A stretch of DNA of 64,000 nt from Ensifer oleiphilus (GCF_013371465.1 NZ_JABWDU010000003.1:1054001-1118000), one strand, 5' to 3'. Shown: positions 33,405 through 42,623, counted from the stretch's first letter. Notes: generated by a model from the letters alone, not told the origin. Numbers and translations: made by a program.

Positions 33405-35513
33405 ATGATGCCCAAGCTCAGCAAAGAGACGATTTACGAGAAGATCTATGCCGGTTTCATCGGCAAGGCCATTGGCGTTCGCCTGGGCGCCCCGGTCGAA
33501 CCGACGATCTGGAGCTATGAGCGCGTCCAGAAAACCTATGGCGAAGTCACCCAGTATCTGCGCGATTTCAAGAACTTCGCCGCTGACGACGACACCAACG
33601 GCCCGGTCTATTTCATCCGAGCGCTGCGCGACTATGGCCTGACGGCGAGTGCTGCCGATGTCGGCAAGACCTGGGTGAACTATGCCGCCGAAGAGCATGG
33701 CATGTACTGGTGGGGCGGCTTCGGCGTTTCGACCGAGCACACCGCCTATCGCAACCTGCGTGCCGGCATTCCCGCACCGCAGTCCGGATCGATCGCCCAG
33801 AACGGCGCGACGGTCGCCGAACAGATCGGCGGGCAGATCTTCATCGACAGCTGGGGCTGGGTGCATCCGGGCGAGCCGCAGAAGGCAGCCGATGCTTCGG
33901 CTCGCGCCGCAAGCGTTGCCCATGACGGCGACGGCCTGAACGGCGCGCGCTTCTGCGCTGCCGCCATCGCTAGGGCTTTCGAGGCGACCTCGATCGCCGA
34001 GGTGATCGCCGCCGCCATGGCGACCATCGATGCGAAATCGACGTACGCCCGCGTGGCGCAGGCGGTGATCGATTTCCACAAGGCTAATCCCGGCAACTGG
34101 CGCGCCTGCCGCGACATGCTGACGGCCGATTGGGGCTATGACCGCTATCCCGGCGTCTGCCACATCATTCCGAATGCCGGCGTCACCGTCATGGCGATCC
34201 TCTACGGCGAAGGCGATCTGCCGCGCACTGCCGAGATCGCCACCATGGCCGGCTGGGACACCGACTGCAACGCCGGCAATGCCGGAGCGATCGTCGGCAC
34301 CTTCCAGGGGCTTCAGCCGGGCTGGGACAAGTACAGAAAGCCGATCAACGACTTCATCGTCGCCTCCGGCGTCGTCGGCTCGATCAATATCGTCGACATC
34401 CCGTCCTTTGCCCGGGAACTGACGGTGCTGGCGCTGCAGCTGCGCGGTGACGACGTGCCGGCGCTCTGGCTGGAAGACTTCACCCGCCGTGGCGTCCGCT
34501 TCGATTTCGACCTGCCCGGTTCGACCCACGGCTTCCGCACCGAAGGCTTCAACCAGATCAGCCTCAAGGGCTCGACCGACAAACAGGCCGAAGGTTCGCG
34601 CGGCTCGCTCGAGATCCAGCTCGACCGGCTCGAGCGTGGCCAGGGCGGACGCATCTTCTGGAAGCCCTTCTATCGTCGCTCCGATTTCGACGACGAGCGC
34701 TACCGCCCGATGTTCTCGCCGCTGGTCGATGCCGGCCAGACGGTGTCGTTCAAGCTGTGGCTCGATCCGTGGAATGGCGACGGCAACCTGCGCGTTGCTC
34801 CCTATATCCGCAGGGCCATGTCCGGCACGATCGAGGAAACCGGCGCGTGGCAGGTGCCCAACCATGAGGGTTGGCAGGACTACGAATTCACCGTGCCGGA
34901 AGGCGCCGAAGCGATCGACGAGATCGGTATTCAGGTCGAATATTTCGGTCGTCTGAAATTTCTCGGCCGCCTGTTCCTCGCCGATTTCAAGGTCGAGGGC
35001 GCGGGTCACACCGTCATCGATCCCAAGGGCGAAGTGCAGGAATGGGGCGCGATCTCGCGCTTTACCTGGAACCGCGGTCACTGGACGCTGCAGGATGGGC
35101 GCATCCATGCGCATACGGCCAATGACGCCGACATGTGGACGGGCCATTATTACGCCCGCGATGTCAAAGTCCTGGCGGATGTCAAGCCGCTCGCGGGCCC
35201 TTCGCAGCTGGTTACGGCCCGCGTGCAAGGCACCAGCCGGTTCTATGCCGCAGGCTTCGATGGCGACGAGGTCGTGATCCTCAAGGAGGATTTCGGCACC
35301 ACGGTTCTTGCGCGTGCCCCGTTCAAGCGCGAGCTTGGCAAGAGCTACGGCTTCGCGTTCACCCTCAAGGGCGATTCATTGTCCTTCGCGATCGACGGCA
35401 AGCCGCTGATCGAAGCGCGGGACGACCAGTTCGTTTATGGCATGGCCGGGCTTCGCCTCGGCGCGCTTGGTCGCATGAGCGTTGGAACCATCGAGATTGT
35501 CGAGGCCGCCTGA
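33405..35513 (+). CDS. ADP-ribosylglycohydrolase-family enzyme 2 with C-terminal beta-sandwich
   Basis: The 702-aa protein has an ARH-fold part (about 1-345) and a beta-rich C-terminal part (about 360-702) resembling carbohydrate-binding or concanavalin-like sandwiches (LEIQLDRLERGQGGRIFWKPFY; a second unit near 565-700 with FTWNRGHWTLQDGRI and SFAIDGKPL). The TDD-like motif is AADDDTNGPVYF (59-70) and the late motif is AGWDTDCNAGNAGAIVG. In the first motif the Asp of GDxxGxPxE is replaced: GFIGKAIGVRLGAPVE. It follows enzyme 1 by 17 nt, and ATG 33408 is an equally good start. It is not a duplicate of enzyme 1; probably it acts on a related or sequential substrate. Confidence 0.85.
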   Translation: MMPKLSKETIYEKIYAGFIGKAIGVRLGAPVEPTIWSYERVQKTYGEVTQYLRDFKNFAADDDTNGPVYFIRALRDYGLTASAADVGKTWVNYAAEEHGMYWWGGFGVSTEHTAYRNLRAGIPAPQSGSIAQNGATVAEQIGGQIFIDSWGWVHPGEPQKAADASARAASVAHDGDGLNGARFCAAAIARAFEATSIAEVIAAAMATIDAKSTYARVAQAVIDFHKANPGNWRACRDMLTADWGYDRYPGVCHIIPNAGVTVMAILYGEGDLPRTAEIATMAGWDTDCNAGNAGAIVGTFQGLQPGWDKYRKPINDFIVASGVVGSINIVDIPSFARELTVLALQLRGDDVPALWLEDFTRRGVRFDFDLPGSTHGFRTEGFNQISLKGSTDKQAEGSRGSLEIQLDRLERGQGGRIFWKPFYRRSDFDDERYRPMFSPLVDAGQTVSFKLWLDPWNGDGNLRVAPYIRRAMSGTIEETGAWQVPNHEGWQDYEFTVPEGAEAIDEIGIQVEYFGRLKFLGRLFLADFKVEGAGHTVIDPKGEVQEWGAISRFTWNRGHWTLQDGRIHAHTANDADMWTGHYYARDVKVLADVKPLAGPSQLVTARVQGTSRFYAAGFDGDEVVILKEDFGTTVLARAPFKRELGKSYGFAFTLKGDSLSFAIDGKPLIEARDDQFVYGMAGLRLGALGRMSVGTIEIVEAA

Positions 35514-35526
35514 TCGGTCTTGATTC

Positions 35527-35557
35527 CCCCGCCGGTCCGTGAAACGGGCCGGCGGGG
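35527..35557 (+). other. Intercistronic G/C hairpin
   Basis: CCCCGCCGGTCCG (35527-35539) pairs with CGGGCCGGCGGGG (35545-35557) over 13 bp with one G.U pair and a 5-nt loop. No T run follows. It lies in the 85-nt gap between the second glycohydrolase gene and the ATPase gene, and may protect the upstream message or lower expression of the downstream genes. Confidence 0.6.
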
Positions 35558-35598
35558 AGCCAGGAACCGCATCGGCGTATCAAGTGGGAGGAGAAACC

Positions 35599-36654
35599 AT
35601 GTCCGAGATCGAACTCAGGAACGTGGGCAAGAGCTACGGCAGTATGTCGGTGCTCGACGATATTTCGCTCGACATGGGCAGCGGCGAATTCGTCGTCCTC
35701 GTCGGCCCGTCCGGCTGCGGTAAGTCGACGCTCTTGCGCATGATCGCCGGGCTCGAAGACATCAGCGCCGGCGAGATTACCATCGGCGGCCGCATCGTCA
35801 ACGACATGCCGGCCAAGGAACGTGACCTTGCTATGGTGTTCCAGAGCTATGCGCTCTATCCGCACATGAAGGTCGCCGACAATATGAGCTTCGCGCTGAA
35901 GCTTGCCGGCGTGTCGAAGAGCGAAATCAAGCGTCGTGTCGATGAAGCAGCCGACATCCTCGGGCTGGGACATCTGCTCGAACGGCTACCGCGCGAACTG
36001 TCGGGCGGACAGCGCCAGCGCGTGGCGATGGGTCGCGCCATCGTGCGCGATCCGCGCGCCTTCCTCTTCGACGAGCCGCTTTCCAACCTCGACGCCAAGC
36101 TTCGGGTGAAGATGCGCGGCGAGATCAAGAAGCTGCATCAGCGCCTTGGCAAGACGACGATCTACGTCACCCACGACCAGACGGAAGCCATGACCATGGC
36201 CGACAAGATCGTCGTCCTGAACGGCGGAAAGATCGAGCAGATGGGGCCGCCGCTCGACCTCTATAAAAACCCGCAGAACCTGTTCGTTGCCAGCTTCATC
36301 GGCTCGCCCGAAATCAACCTTTTGCGCGGCGAAGTGGACGGTCAGACGCTGCGGCTTGCCGATGGCGCCCGGCTGCCGTTGCCTGAAGGTCATGGGCTCG
36401 CTTCGGGGCGCAAGATCGTCTACGGCATCCGCCCGCAGCATATCCACCTTGCCGACAGCGGCATTGCTGCCGAGGTGATGCTGGTCGAGCCGACAGGGGA
36501 CGCGCAGGAAGTGATGCTTCGGATCGGAGTCACCGACGTCACCATGGTCCTTGGAGAAAGCGCCCTTCTGCAGTCGGGCGCGAAGGTGACAATCGGCTTC
36601 GACACGGCCAATGTGTTGCTGTTCGACGAGAAGACGGGCGGGCGCATCCAATGA
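35599..36654 (+). CDS. ABC transporter ATPase (UgpC/MsmK type)
   Basis: The 351-aa protein shows Walker A GPSGCGKS (about 38-45), Q-loop [12 protein letters not shown], signature [15 protein letters not shown], Walker [14 protein letters not shown] and [10 protein letters not shown], followed by a TOBE domain with GIRPQHIHL. This is a carbohydrate-importer ATPase that would serve the two LplB/YtcP permeases. ATG 35599 has GGGAGGAG immediately upstream; the 20 upstream codons of open frame overlap the hairpin and are unlikely to be coding. Its stop overlaps the next start as ATGA. Confidence 0.92.
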   Translation: MSEIELRNVGKSYGSMSVLDDISLDMGSGEFVVLVGPSGCGKSTLLRMIAGLEDISAGEITIGGRIVNDMPAKERDLAMVFQSYALYPHMKVADNMSFALKLAGVSKSEIKRRVDEAADILGLGHLLERLPRELSGGQRQRVAMGRAIVRDPRAFLFDEPLSNLDAKLRVKMRGEIKKLHQRLGKTTIYVTHDQTEAMTMADKIVVLNGGKIEQMGPPLDLYKNPQNLFVASFIGSPEINLLRGEVDGQTLRLADGARLPLPEGHGLASGRKIVYGIRPQHIHLADSGIAAEVMLVEPTGDAQEVMLRIGVTDVTMVLGESALLQSGAKVTIGFDTANVLLFDEKTGGRIQ

Positions 36655-37865
36655 GCGATTTCGCCAGAAAGCACTGGGATCCCGATGCCGAAGGGCCGCT
36701 GGATGGGATCAAGGTGCTTGACCTGTCGCGTCTGGTTGCCGGCAACATGCTGTCGCTGCAGCTGGCCGATTTCGGCGCCGACGTCATCAAGATCGAGCCG
36801 CCGGCGGGCGATCCCCTGCGTGAGTGGAAGGACGAAGGCCTGTCGCTGTTCTGGAAGACCTATGGGCGCAACAAGCGCTCGGTGGTCCTCAACCTGCGCG
36901 AGGATGCCGATCGCGAGGCGCTCTGGGCGCTGATTGCGACGGCCGACGTCTTCATCGAGAATTTCCGCCCGGGAACGCTGGAGAAGATGGGCTTCGGACC
37001 GGACGCGCTTATGGCACGCAATCCAGACCTCGTGGTGGTCCGCGTGTCCGGCTTCGGCCAGACCGGGCCATACGCTGAATTTCCAGGCTTCGGCACCATC
37101 GTCGAAGGCATGAGCGGCTACGCTTATCGTACCGGGTTTCCCGATCGCGAGCCGGTGCTGCCTCCACTCGCGCTTGCCGACATGATCGCCGGCGTCTACG
37201 GCATGTCGGCGACGATGACGGCGCTGTTTGCGCGCGAGAAGGGCCGGGCGCGCGGACAGGTCATCGACCTGTCGCTGCTGGAGCCGATCTTCTCGGTGCT
37301 CGGTCCCGAGGCCGCTATCTACGCGCTCAACGGAACCGTTAAGGAGCGTATCGGCAGCGCCTCGAATACCGCCTGCCCGCGCAACGTTTATCGCTGCGCC
37401 GACGGCAAATACGTGGCGCTCTCAGGTTCGACGCCGGCTGTCGCAAGGCGGATCTTCGAGATCATCGGCCGCGCCGACATGAACGACGATCCGCGCTTCC
37501 GCTCCAACAGCGAGCGCCTCAAGCACCGCGATCTCGTCGACGAGGCGATCGGCGCCTGGTTTGCCGTCCGCTCCCACGATGAAGCCCTTGCCACCATGCG
37601 TGACAGTGGCGCTACGGTCGGGCCGATCTATAACATTGCCGACGCGACCGAGGACGCGCATTTTTCCGAGCGCGAGGTAATCGTATCGCTCGACGATGCA
37701 GAGCACGGAACGTTGCCCATGCACAACATCGTGCCGCGCCTGTCCGCAACGCCGGGGCGCTTCCGGCGGCCGGCGCCGGCGCTCGGGGAACACACAGCCG
37801 AGGTGCTGGCGGAGATCGGGCTCTCTCCAGCGACGGTCGCTGCGATCACGGATGCCGGTGGGTAA
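36651..37865 (+). CDS. Class III CoA-transferase (CaiB/BaiF family)
   Basis: The 404-aa protein has family III features: [20 protein letters not shown] (19-38), [44 protein letters not shown], and [14 protein letters not shown] with Asp177, the residue expected to form the aspartyl-CoA anhydride (as Asp169 in formyl-CoA transferase). It moves CoA between carboxylic acids. It overlaps the ATPase gene by 4 nt, so it belongs to the operon. Its presence implies that the imported compound contains or yields a carboxylic acid that must be activated as a thioester (inference). Confidence 0.9.
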   Translation: MSDFARKHWDPDAEGPLDGIKVLDLSRLVAGNMLSLQLADFGADVIKIEPPAGDPLREWKDEGLSLFWKTYGRNKRSVVLNLREDADREALWALIATADVFIENFRPGTLEKMGFGPDALMARNPDLVVVRVSGFGQTGPYAEFPGFGTIVEGMSGYAYRTGFPDREPVLPPLALADMIAGVYGMSATMTALFAREKGRARGQVIDLSLLEPIFSVLGPEAAIYALNGTVKERIGSASNTACPRNVYRCADGKYVALSGSTPAVARRIFEIIGRADMNDDPRFRSNSERLKHRDLVDEAIGAWFAVRSHDEALATMRDSGATVGPIYNIADATEDAHFSEREVIVSLDDAEHGTLPMHNIVPRLSATPGRFRRPAPALGEHTAEVLAEIGLSPATVAAITDAGG

Positions 37866-38056
37866 ACCCCTGTCGGCATGGAGGGCCGCTGGGTTCTCAG
37901 GCAGATCTGACATGGCGTAGACCTGCGGCGCGGGGCATTGCCCGCACCGTCACAGGGGCGTGGACGGCCATGCACCCGGCCGACAGCGCAAGCCTCGGTG
38001 AGTTGCCAGCTGCCCTCCGCGTCGGCGTCCGCAGTGTCGCGAGCTTCCGGCCAGTG

Positions 38057-38494
38057 TCAGCCGAAGAACAACGCGCGCATACGGGCCAGCAGGCCGCTGC
38101 GTTCGCCGCTCAGAATCGACCGGACGAGCCCGGCTGCCGTCGCGGCGTTCACCGTTGCACCGAAGTGGCAGTAGCAGATCACGCCGTGAAGCTGCCAGTC
38201 GCGCAGCCCGAAGAACCGGAGCGCCTCGCCGTAGGTATCGTCTTGCAGGCCGGCGGCTCGCAGCATCGGGTCGTTGAACGCCACGGAAATTGGCGAGCCG
38301 TCGCTGCGCAAGGTATCGCGCACGGCGGCCGACTGGTGCTCGGTTTCATAGAGCGTCGCCAGATGGTGGCTCGGGCTCTGCTCGAGAAGCTCTGCCCAGC
38401 GTTCCAGGCGCTCGCTGTGGGACATGTTCAGCGGACGGACGTCCGGTTCGATCTGCGCGAAGACCTGCAATTGCTCGCGTGTATGGTGCTTCAT
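38057..38494 (-). CDS. Unknown 145-aa protein
   Basis: Not recognised. The protein is soluble, with a helical N-terminal half (HSERLERWAELLEQSPSHHLATLYETE in parts) and a C-terminal half containing FGLRDWQLHGVICYCHFGATVNAATAAGLV read in segments; C-Y-C-H in the latter could bind a metal. ATG 38494 has GGAGG five bases before it, so the longer frame from 38578 is not needed. It is convergent with the CoA-transferase gene and divergent from the 111-aa gene at 38721. Confidence 0.7.
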   Translation of the reverse strand: MKHHTREQLQVFAQIEPDVRPLNMSHSERLERWAELLEQSPSHHLATLYETEHQSAAVRDTLRSDGSPISVAFNDPMLRAAGLQDDTYGEALRFFGLRDWQLHGVICYCHFGATVNAATAAGLVRSILSGERSGLLARMRALFFG

Positions 38495-38720
38495 TGTCGC
38501 CTCCATTTGGACGATAGATGCGCTGCGCCAACCCTTTTCCCTAGTGTGAGCGTGACTCTTGTCGGACCTGAAGTCCAATCACGATGACGCCTTGTGTGGT
38601 CCGCCGTCGAGATGGCGCGACGACGTTGCGTCCACAGGCAACATGCCTATCGTTGGGGCAGGACCCAGATTTTGCCATCTTGTGGGATCACGCCGACTGC
38701 CTATTGCAAGGGAGGCATCC

Positions 38721-39056
38721 ATGAAGACGAAGGCGCGCGACCGCGAACTCATCGACGCGATGAGACGATACTTCGTGGCAAAGGCCGAGCTGTCCGCGCT
38801 GCGGGCGGCACTCGAACAGGCCAGGCGTGCCACAGATGAAGACATCGGCCGTTTCTACGATCCACGCACCAATGTCGCCCACGCCGATCAGATCCGACGA
38901 TCCCATGCCCTCAACGCCGAGATGCGATTGCTGATGGATCGAGCCGCAGCCTGGGGGCGCCTAGAGGTTGCTGAGCTGGAGAAGGGGCATGCGCCCGAAG
39001 AACCAGAAACCGCGTTGCCGCCAACCGGCGACCCGGCCGGATCGTCTAACGCATAA
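38721..39056 (+). CDS. Unknown 111-aa helical protein
   Basis: The protein is highly charged and alpha-helical. Residues about 12-45 (MRRYFVAKAELSALRAALEQARR in parts) look like a coiled coil, and a Pro-rich acidic tail follows (EEPETALPPTGDPAGSSNA). No domain is recognised. AAGGGAGG lies 7 nt before the ATG. The nearest neighbour on the right is convergent (response-regulator remnant). Confidence 0.65.
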   Translation: MKTKARDRELIDAMRRYFVAKAELSALRAALEQARRATDEDIGRFYDPRTNVAHADQIRRSHALNAEMRLLMDRAAAWGRLEVAELEKGHAPEEPETALPPTGDPAGSSNA

Positions 39057-39088
39057 GTGCGGCGCGGCGGCCGGGCAGCCGATCCGGC

Positions 39089-39364
39089 TCACACGACCGT
39101 CAATGTTCCAACGAAGCGCACCCCGGCGGCGTGGACGATGTGCAGAGGCAGATCAACGCCGGCCGCGCGGGCTTTCATCCGCAATCGCCGAAGTGCGGCA
39201 TCGAGGCGGCGGCTCTCCGGGTCGGAATGGGTGTGGCCGAGGAGGGTGTCGATGGCACCGCGCGAAACGGTCGCGCCTGCGGCGCTGGCAAGGTGTTCCA
39301 TCAACATGGCTTCCCGTCCTGAAAGCTGGATCAACACACCAGCCGGCGCGATCAGCCGGCGTTG
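39089..39364 (-). pseudogene. DNA-binding half of an OmpR-type response regulator, after an in-frame amber codon
   Basis: The 91 codons after the TAG at 39365-39367 stay in the same frame as the receiver half and encode an OmpR/PhoB-type winged helix: VLIQLSGREAMLMEHLASAAG, SRRLDAALRRLRMKAR, and a final HIVHAAGVRFVG beta hairpin. The piece has no recognised ribosome binding site; a GTG at 39337 could serve as a start but would cut the first strand. The simplest reading is that one base change split a single gene of about 258 codons. Confidence 0.75.
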
Positions 39365-39865
39365 CTACAGTTCCAGAAGCCAGGTCTGCTGCGTCGTCGC
39401 CGAGGGGCCTTTGCTGCTTGCGGCATGTGCTGCGGGTGTTGCAATGGCTCGGATGCGCCGGGCCAGGTTGCCGATGGCGAGCGCCAGTTCCTCGCCATCC
39501 ACGGGCTTGGTCAGGTAGAGGTCGGCACCATGCTCATATCCGTTTATGCGATCCTCGCGATTGGCGCGCGCGGTCAACATGATCACTCCCATGCGTTTGC
39601 CTGAAGAGGCCGCGCGCGCGAGTTCGAAACCGCTGACGTCGGGCAGGTTGACATCAAGGATCGCCTCGTCGAAATCGTTGTGGTTCAGAGCCGTGTAGAA
39701 ACCGATGCCCGATGCGACATCCGTGACATCGATCGCTTGCAGCCTCAAGTAGTCGGCAATGCCATGCCGCAGATCGTGGTCGTCCTCGACCAGGACGACG
39801 CTGATAGCCGCCGCGCGCGGATCCTGCGCGTTTGCGGCTTGTGAAAAAATGGCTTTTGTCGTCAT
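39365..39865 (-). CDS. Response-regulator receiver domain, truncated by amber stop
   Basis: The 166-aa product is a complete receiver domain: acidic pocket E27-D28-D29, phosphoacceptor Asp71 in AILDVNLPDVSGFEL, Thr98 in VIMLTAR, and Lys120 in YLTKPVDGEEL. After a linker (about 140-160) the frame stops at TAG just where the DNA-binding domain should begin (TWLLEL-stop). The codons that follow continue the OmpR fold in the same frame. The protein may thus act as a single-domain regulator, or the locus is a recent nonsense allele. ATG 39865 was preferred over 40030. It is divergent from the BTAD/TPR regulator 392 bp away. No histidine kinase gene is nearby. Confidence 0.8.
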   Translation of the reverse strand: MTTKAIFSQAANAQDPRAAAISVVLVEDDHDLRHGIADYLRLQAIDVTDVASGIGFYTALNHNDFDEAILDVNLPDVSGFELARAASSGKRMGVIMLTARANREDRINGYEHGADLYLTKPVDGEELALAIGNLARRIRAIATPAAHAASSKGPSATTQQTWLLEL

Positions 39866-40257
39866 AAGCGTGCGCGTCGTCGAAAAGGGCGTGAGATGAT
39901 TTGCGGTGGCCGGCGTTCCCCGAAAACAAGGCGAAATGACAGTGACGCCGCGGTCATTCGGCCCATGGCAGAAAGTCGTTTTTCGTCGTTGCATCGCAAA
40001 TTGGAACCAAGCCTGAAATGGAGCATGCAATAGCTGCCGTCAGAGGACCGAGCGATGTCGGGACGCGATGGCAACCTATGCTTTGCCTCGCGTGAGTTCC
40101 CGGTTGAATTCTGCGCGATATTGCGACAAACTCCGTCTCGCAATCGTTTGTCCACACGCTCCCTAAATGACAGGCCGAAAGGCTTACGCACTGCCGTTGG
40201 GTCTTCTTATGGCGCAACGGTGCTGATCAATATTGGCGGAACGGCCCAAAGGTACAA
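39866..40257. other. 392-bp divergent intergenic region without a gene
   Basis: The gap separates the receiver gene (-) and the BTAD/TPR regulator gene (+) and must hold both promoters. Short open frames on the - strand (such as 39954-40217) have no good ribosome binding site or recognisable sequence. No strong hairpin or terminator was seen. Confidence 0.5.
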
Positions 40258-42207
40258 ATGAAGTTCTTTCTGCAAACCTTTGGCGGCTTGAAGCTCGTTG
40301 ATTCAGAGGAGCGGCAGGTTGCCTATCCCGAAAAAGGTTTGTTGCTTCTGGCCTATTTGCTGACGACCAGGGAAGGGGCCGAGCATCGCGCCGCGATGGC
40401 CTCATTCCTGTGGGGAGACGAGGACAACGCCGTTTCCCTCGTCAACATGCGCAAGATGATTTCACGGATAAAGCTGCGCCAGGACGAACTCGGTGCACAT
40501 TTCCTCTCCTTTTCCAGCAATATGATTCACGTCGAGCGGTTGGCGGTGTCGTCGGACATGATCTGGGTTGCCGATGTGGATACGGCCGACCCCTTGCACC
40601 AGTTGCGCAATCTCACCACGCTGATGCATCGCTCGTTCCTGGGGCCTGTCGGCTGCCAGAGCCGTGACTTCTACGGATGGTTTGCCGAGCAGAAAGACCG
40701 CCAGAATACCCTTCTCAAAGCGCTGCTGAGGAGGGTGTCGCGAGCGGCGCGCTCCGACGAAGACGCTGAAATTCTCAAGGATGCCGGCATCCTGTTGATC
40801 GGGGCGGAACGCGCCGATCCGGACACTCTCCAGTTGCTTGTCGAAGTCTTCAACGCCGAAGAAGAGGTCGACCAGCTTCGCAGAATTTTGGAGAAGAGGA
40901 GCAACGCGCTGGCACGAGGTGCCGACCTGGTCAACGCCACGGTGAACCGGGACACCCGGCAAACAGCAGCAAGTGCACAGGTTCATCCTCCTCTCGTCAG
41001 AATATCAGAGCAACGCCCTCATGCCGAAGCTGGCGACATGCGCCGGCACGCGGTACCGCGTTTGGTGCTGTTGCCTCCGAGCGATCATATCGGGCGCCCG
41101 GACAGCCGCTTCATCGCAAACGCCTTGATCGAGGACATAACGATCGGTTTTTGCGCGTTCAACAGTCTTCAGGTCATCGCCCACCATTCCGCCGTCCAGA
41201 TTGGACATCAGCTCGAAGACCAGGCCGATTTCTTTCAACGCCACGCTCTCAATTACATCCTCGACAGCCGGATCAGCAATCAGACGAGCGAAGGAACGTT
41301 GTTCGTTCAGCTTGTCTTCTTCCCCGACAATGAGGTCGTGTGGGCAGAACGGTTCAGCCTGAGCCAGCCCGACCTCGTCGCTGCCCGTCGCGCGATCGCG
41401 CGTAATATCGCGCTTTCGGTTTCAAGTGAAATCGAACGGCACGAAGCGACACGCCTTTACAGGGAGCTGAACCCGGCGGCGTACCATAGTTATCTCGTGG
41501 GAAGACGGCACCTGAACCGGCTCACGCTGCCCGACCTTCGGCGTGCGCGCAAGGAGATGAAGACGGCTCTCCACGCCAGTACCGATTTTGCCCCGGCGCT
41601 GAGTTCGATCGCCAGAACCTATTCCAAGGAATGGCTACTGACCGCAAGGGGCGACATCGAGCTGCTGAAAGCCGCCGAGGGGTTTGCGGTGCGCGCAATC
41701 GATGCGCGCCGGAACATGGCCGATGGCTACCGCGAGCTTGGCGTCGCCAAGCTCTTGCAGGGCGCATTCGATGAAAGCGCCGAGGCGATGGAACTGGCCG
41801 AGACGTTGGGTCCACACTACGCCGATATCATTGCCGATCATGCGGATACGCTCGTCCATTGTTCGCTTCCCAGCAAGGCGTTGCTGAAGATCGAGCGGGC
41901 GATCGAGCTCAATCCGTTGAGCCCGGACTCCTATCTCTGGACCGCGGCGGGCGCAAACTACGCGCTGAGCCAATTCGAGACCTCGCTCGACTATATCGGC
42001 CGTATGGCCGATCCGAGCCTTGCCGACAGGCTCTCGGCCGCGAACTGGGCAATGTTGGACCAGAAGGACAAGGCGCGTGTCTTTGTTCGCCGGGTGCGCG
42101 AAGCCAACCCCAACTTCGATCTGGATACATGGCTTGCGGCTGTTCCGAGCAAGGAGCAATGGCACAGGGACCTCTATCGAGACGGCTTGAAGAAGGCGGG
42201 ATTTTAA
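40258..42207 (+). CDS. BTAD/SARP-like transcriptional activator with TPR repeats
   Basis: The 649-aa protein starts with an OmpR-type winged helix used by SARP-like regulators (1-100: MKFFLQTFGGLKLVD, EKGLLLLAYLLTTREG, RAAMASFLWGD, NMRKMISRIKLR). A helical BTAD-like region follows (about 115-235). The middle (about 265-400) has RLVLLPPSD, NALIEDITIGFCAFNSLQVIA and a YILDSRIS segment as in regulators fused to adenylate-cyclase-associated TolB-N-like domains. The C-terminal half (about 410-640) has TPR units such as AAEGFAVRAIDARRNMADGYRELGVA and ALLKIERAIELNPLSPDSYLW (read in parts). It is soluble. It lies opposite the receiver gene and 32 nt before a 72-aa gene. Confidence 0.8.
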   Translation: MKFFLQTFGGLKLVDSEERQVAYPEKGLLLLAYLLTTREGAEHRAAMASFLWGDEDNAVSLVNMRKMISRIKLRQDELGAHFLSFSSNMIHVERLAVSSDMIWVADVDTADPLHQLRNLTTLMHRSFLGPVGCQSRDFYGWFAEQKDRQNTLLKALLRRVSRAARSDEDAEILKDAGILLIGAERADPDTLQLLVEVFNAEEEVDQLRRILEKRSNALARGADLVNATVNRDTRQTAASAQVHPPLVRISEQRPHAEAGDMRRHAVPRLVLLPPSDHIGRPDSRFIANALIEDITIGFCAFNSLQVIAHHSAVQIGHQLEDQADFFQRHALNYILDSRISNQTSEGTLFVQLVFFPDNEVVWAERFSLSQPDLVAARRAIARNIALSVSSEIERHEATRLYRELNPAAYHSYLVGRRHLNRLTLPDLRRARKEMKTALHASTDFAPALSSIARTYSKEWLLTARGDIELLKAAEGFAVRAIDARRNMADGYRELGVAKLLQGAFDESAEAMELAETLGPHYADIIADHADTLVHCSLPSKALLKIERAIELNPLSPDSYLWTAAGANYALSQFETSLDYIGRMADPSLADRLSAANWAMLDQKDKARVFVRRVREANPNFDLDTWLAAVPSKEQWHRDLYRDGLKKAGF

Positions 42208-42239
42208 ACGGAGCGATCCATGGCGAGAGGGGAAAATGA

Positions 42240-42458
42240 ATGACCAAAGTTGTTGTGATCGGCATCGAAGGTGAAAAGGGACTTTGGGTGGTCGATCTGG
42301 ACGCTCGCAGTGTCGAGCCTCTTGAAACGCCAAAGTCAGGCGGACTGAAGACGGTTGCGGATCTGCGTGCAACAGGGGTGAGCGTCATCAAGGGTGCTGA
42401 TGTGGCGCTGGTCGTCAAATCGGCTGCCGCAGCGTCGTCGGGCCACTACGAGGGGTAA
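42240..42458 (+). CDS. Small 72-aa protein downstream of the BTAD/TPR regulator
   Basis: Not recognised. The sequence has a beta strand start (KVVVIGIEGEKGLWVVDLD), a short charged middle with PLETPKSGGL, a second strand pair (SVIKGADVALVVKSAAAA) and a polar end SSGHYEG. It has no Cys. GAGAGGGG lies 7-14 nt before the ATG and the gene begins 32 nt after the regulator stop, so co-transcription is likely. Size and pairing with a SARP-like regulator would suit a small effector, a chaperone-like partner or a peptide precursor; none is proven. Confidence 0.65.
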   Translation: MTKVVVIGIEGEKGLWVVDLDARSVEPLETPKSGGLKTVADLRATGVSVIKGADVALVVKSAAAASSGHYEG

Positions 42459-42623
42459 GCGCTGGCGTGTGAATGCAGGGCTCGCTCGCTGCCGACCAAT
42501 TCGGGCGGTGGCGACGGCTGCCTCGGTTTTGTGGTGGCGTCGCCTCTCGATGTCCGCTGCCTGATCTTCGAATGGAGATCGGGGTGGCAGGGAACTTGTC
42601 GACCGGGTCGCTACCCTCTCGAG

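Noticed and set aside
33057-35228. 723-codon - strand open frame opposite the two ADP-ribosylglycohydrolase genes
   Set aside because: It spans parts of both real genes on the other strand and has no family motif or start signal.
39362-39370. Programmed stop-codon readthrough at the amber codon of the response regulator
   Set aside because: TAG CAA matches only the first part of a known leaky context; the next bases do not, so a plain nonsense change is the simpler explanation, though readthrough was kept as a test.
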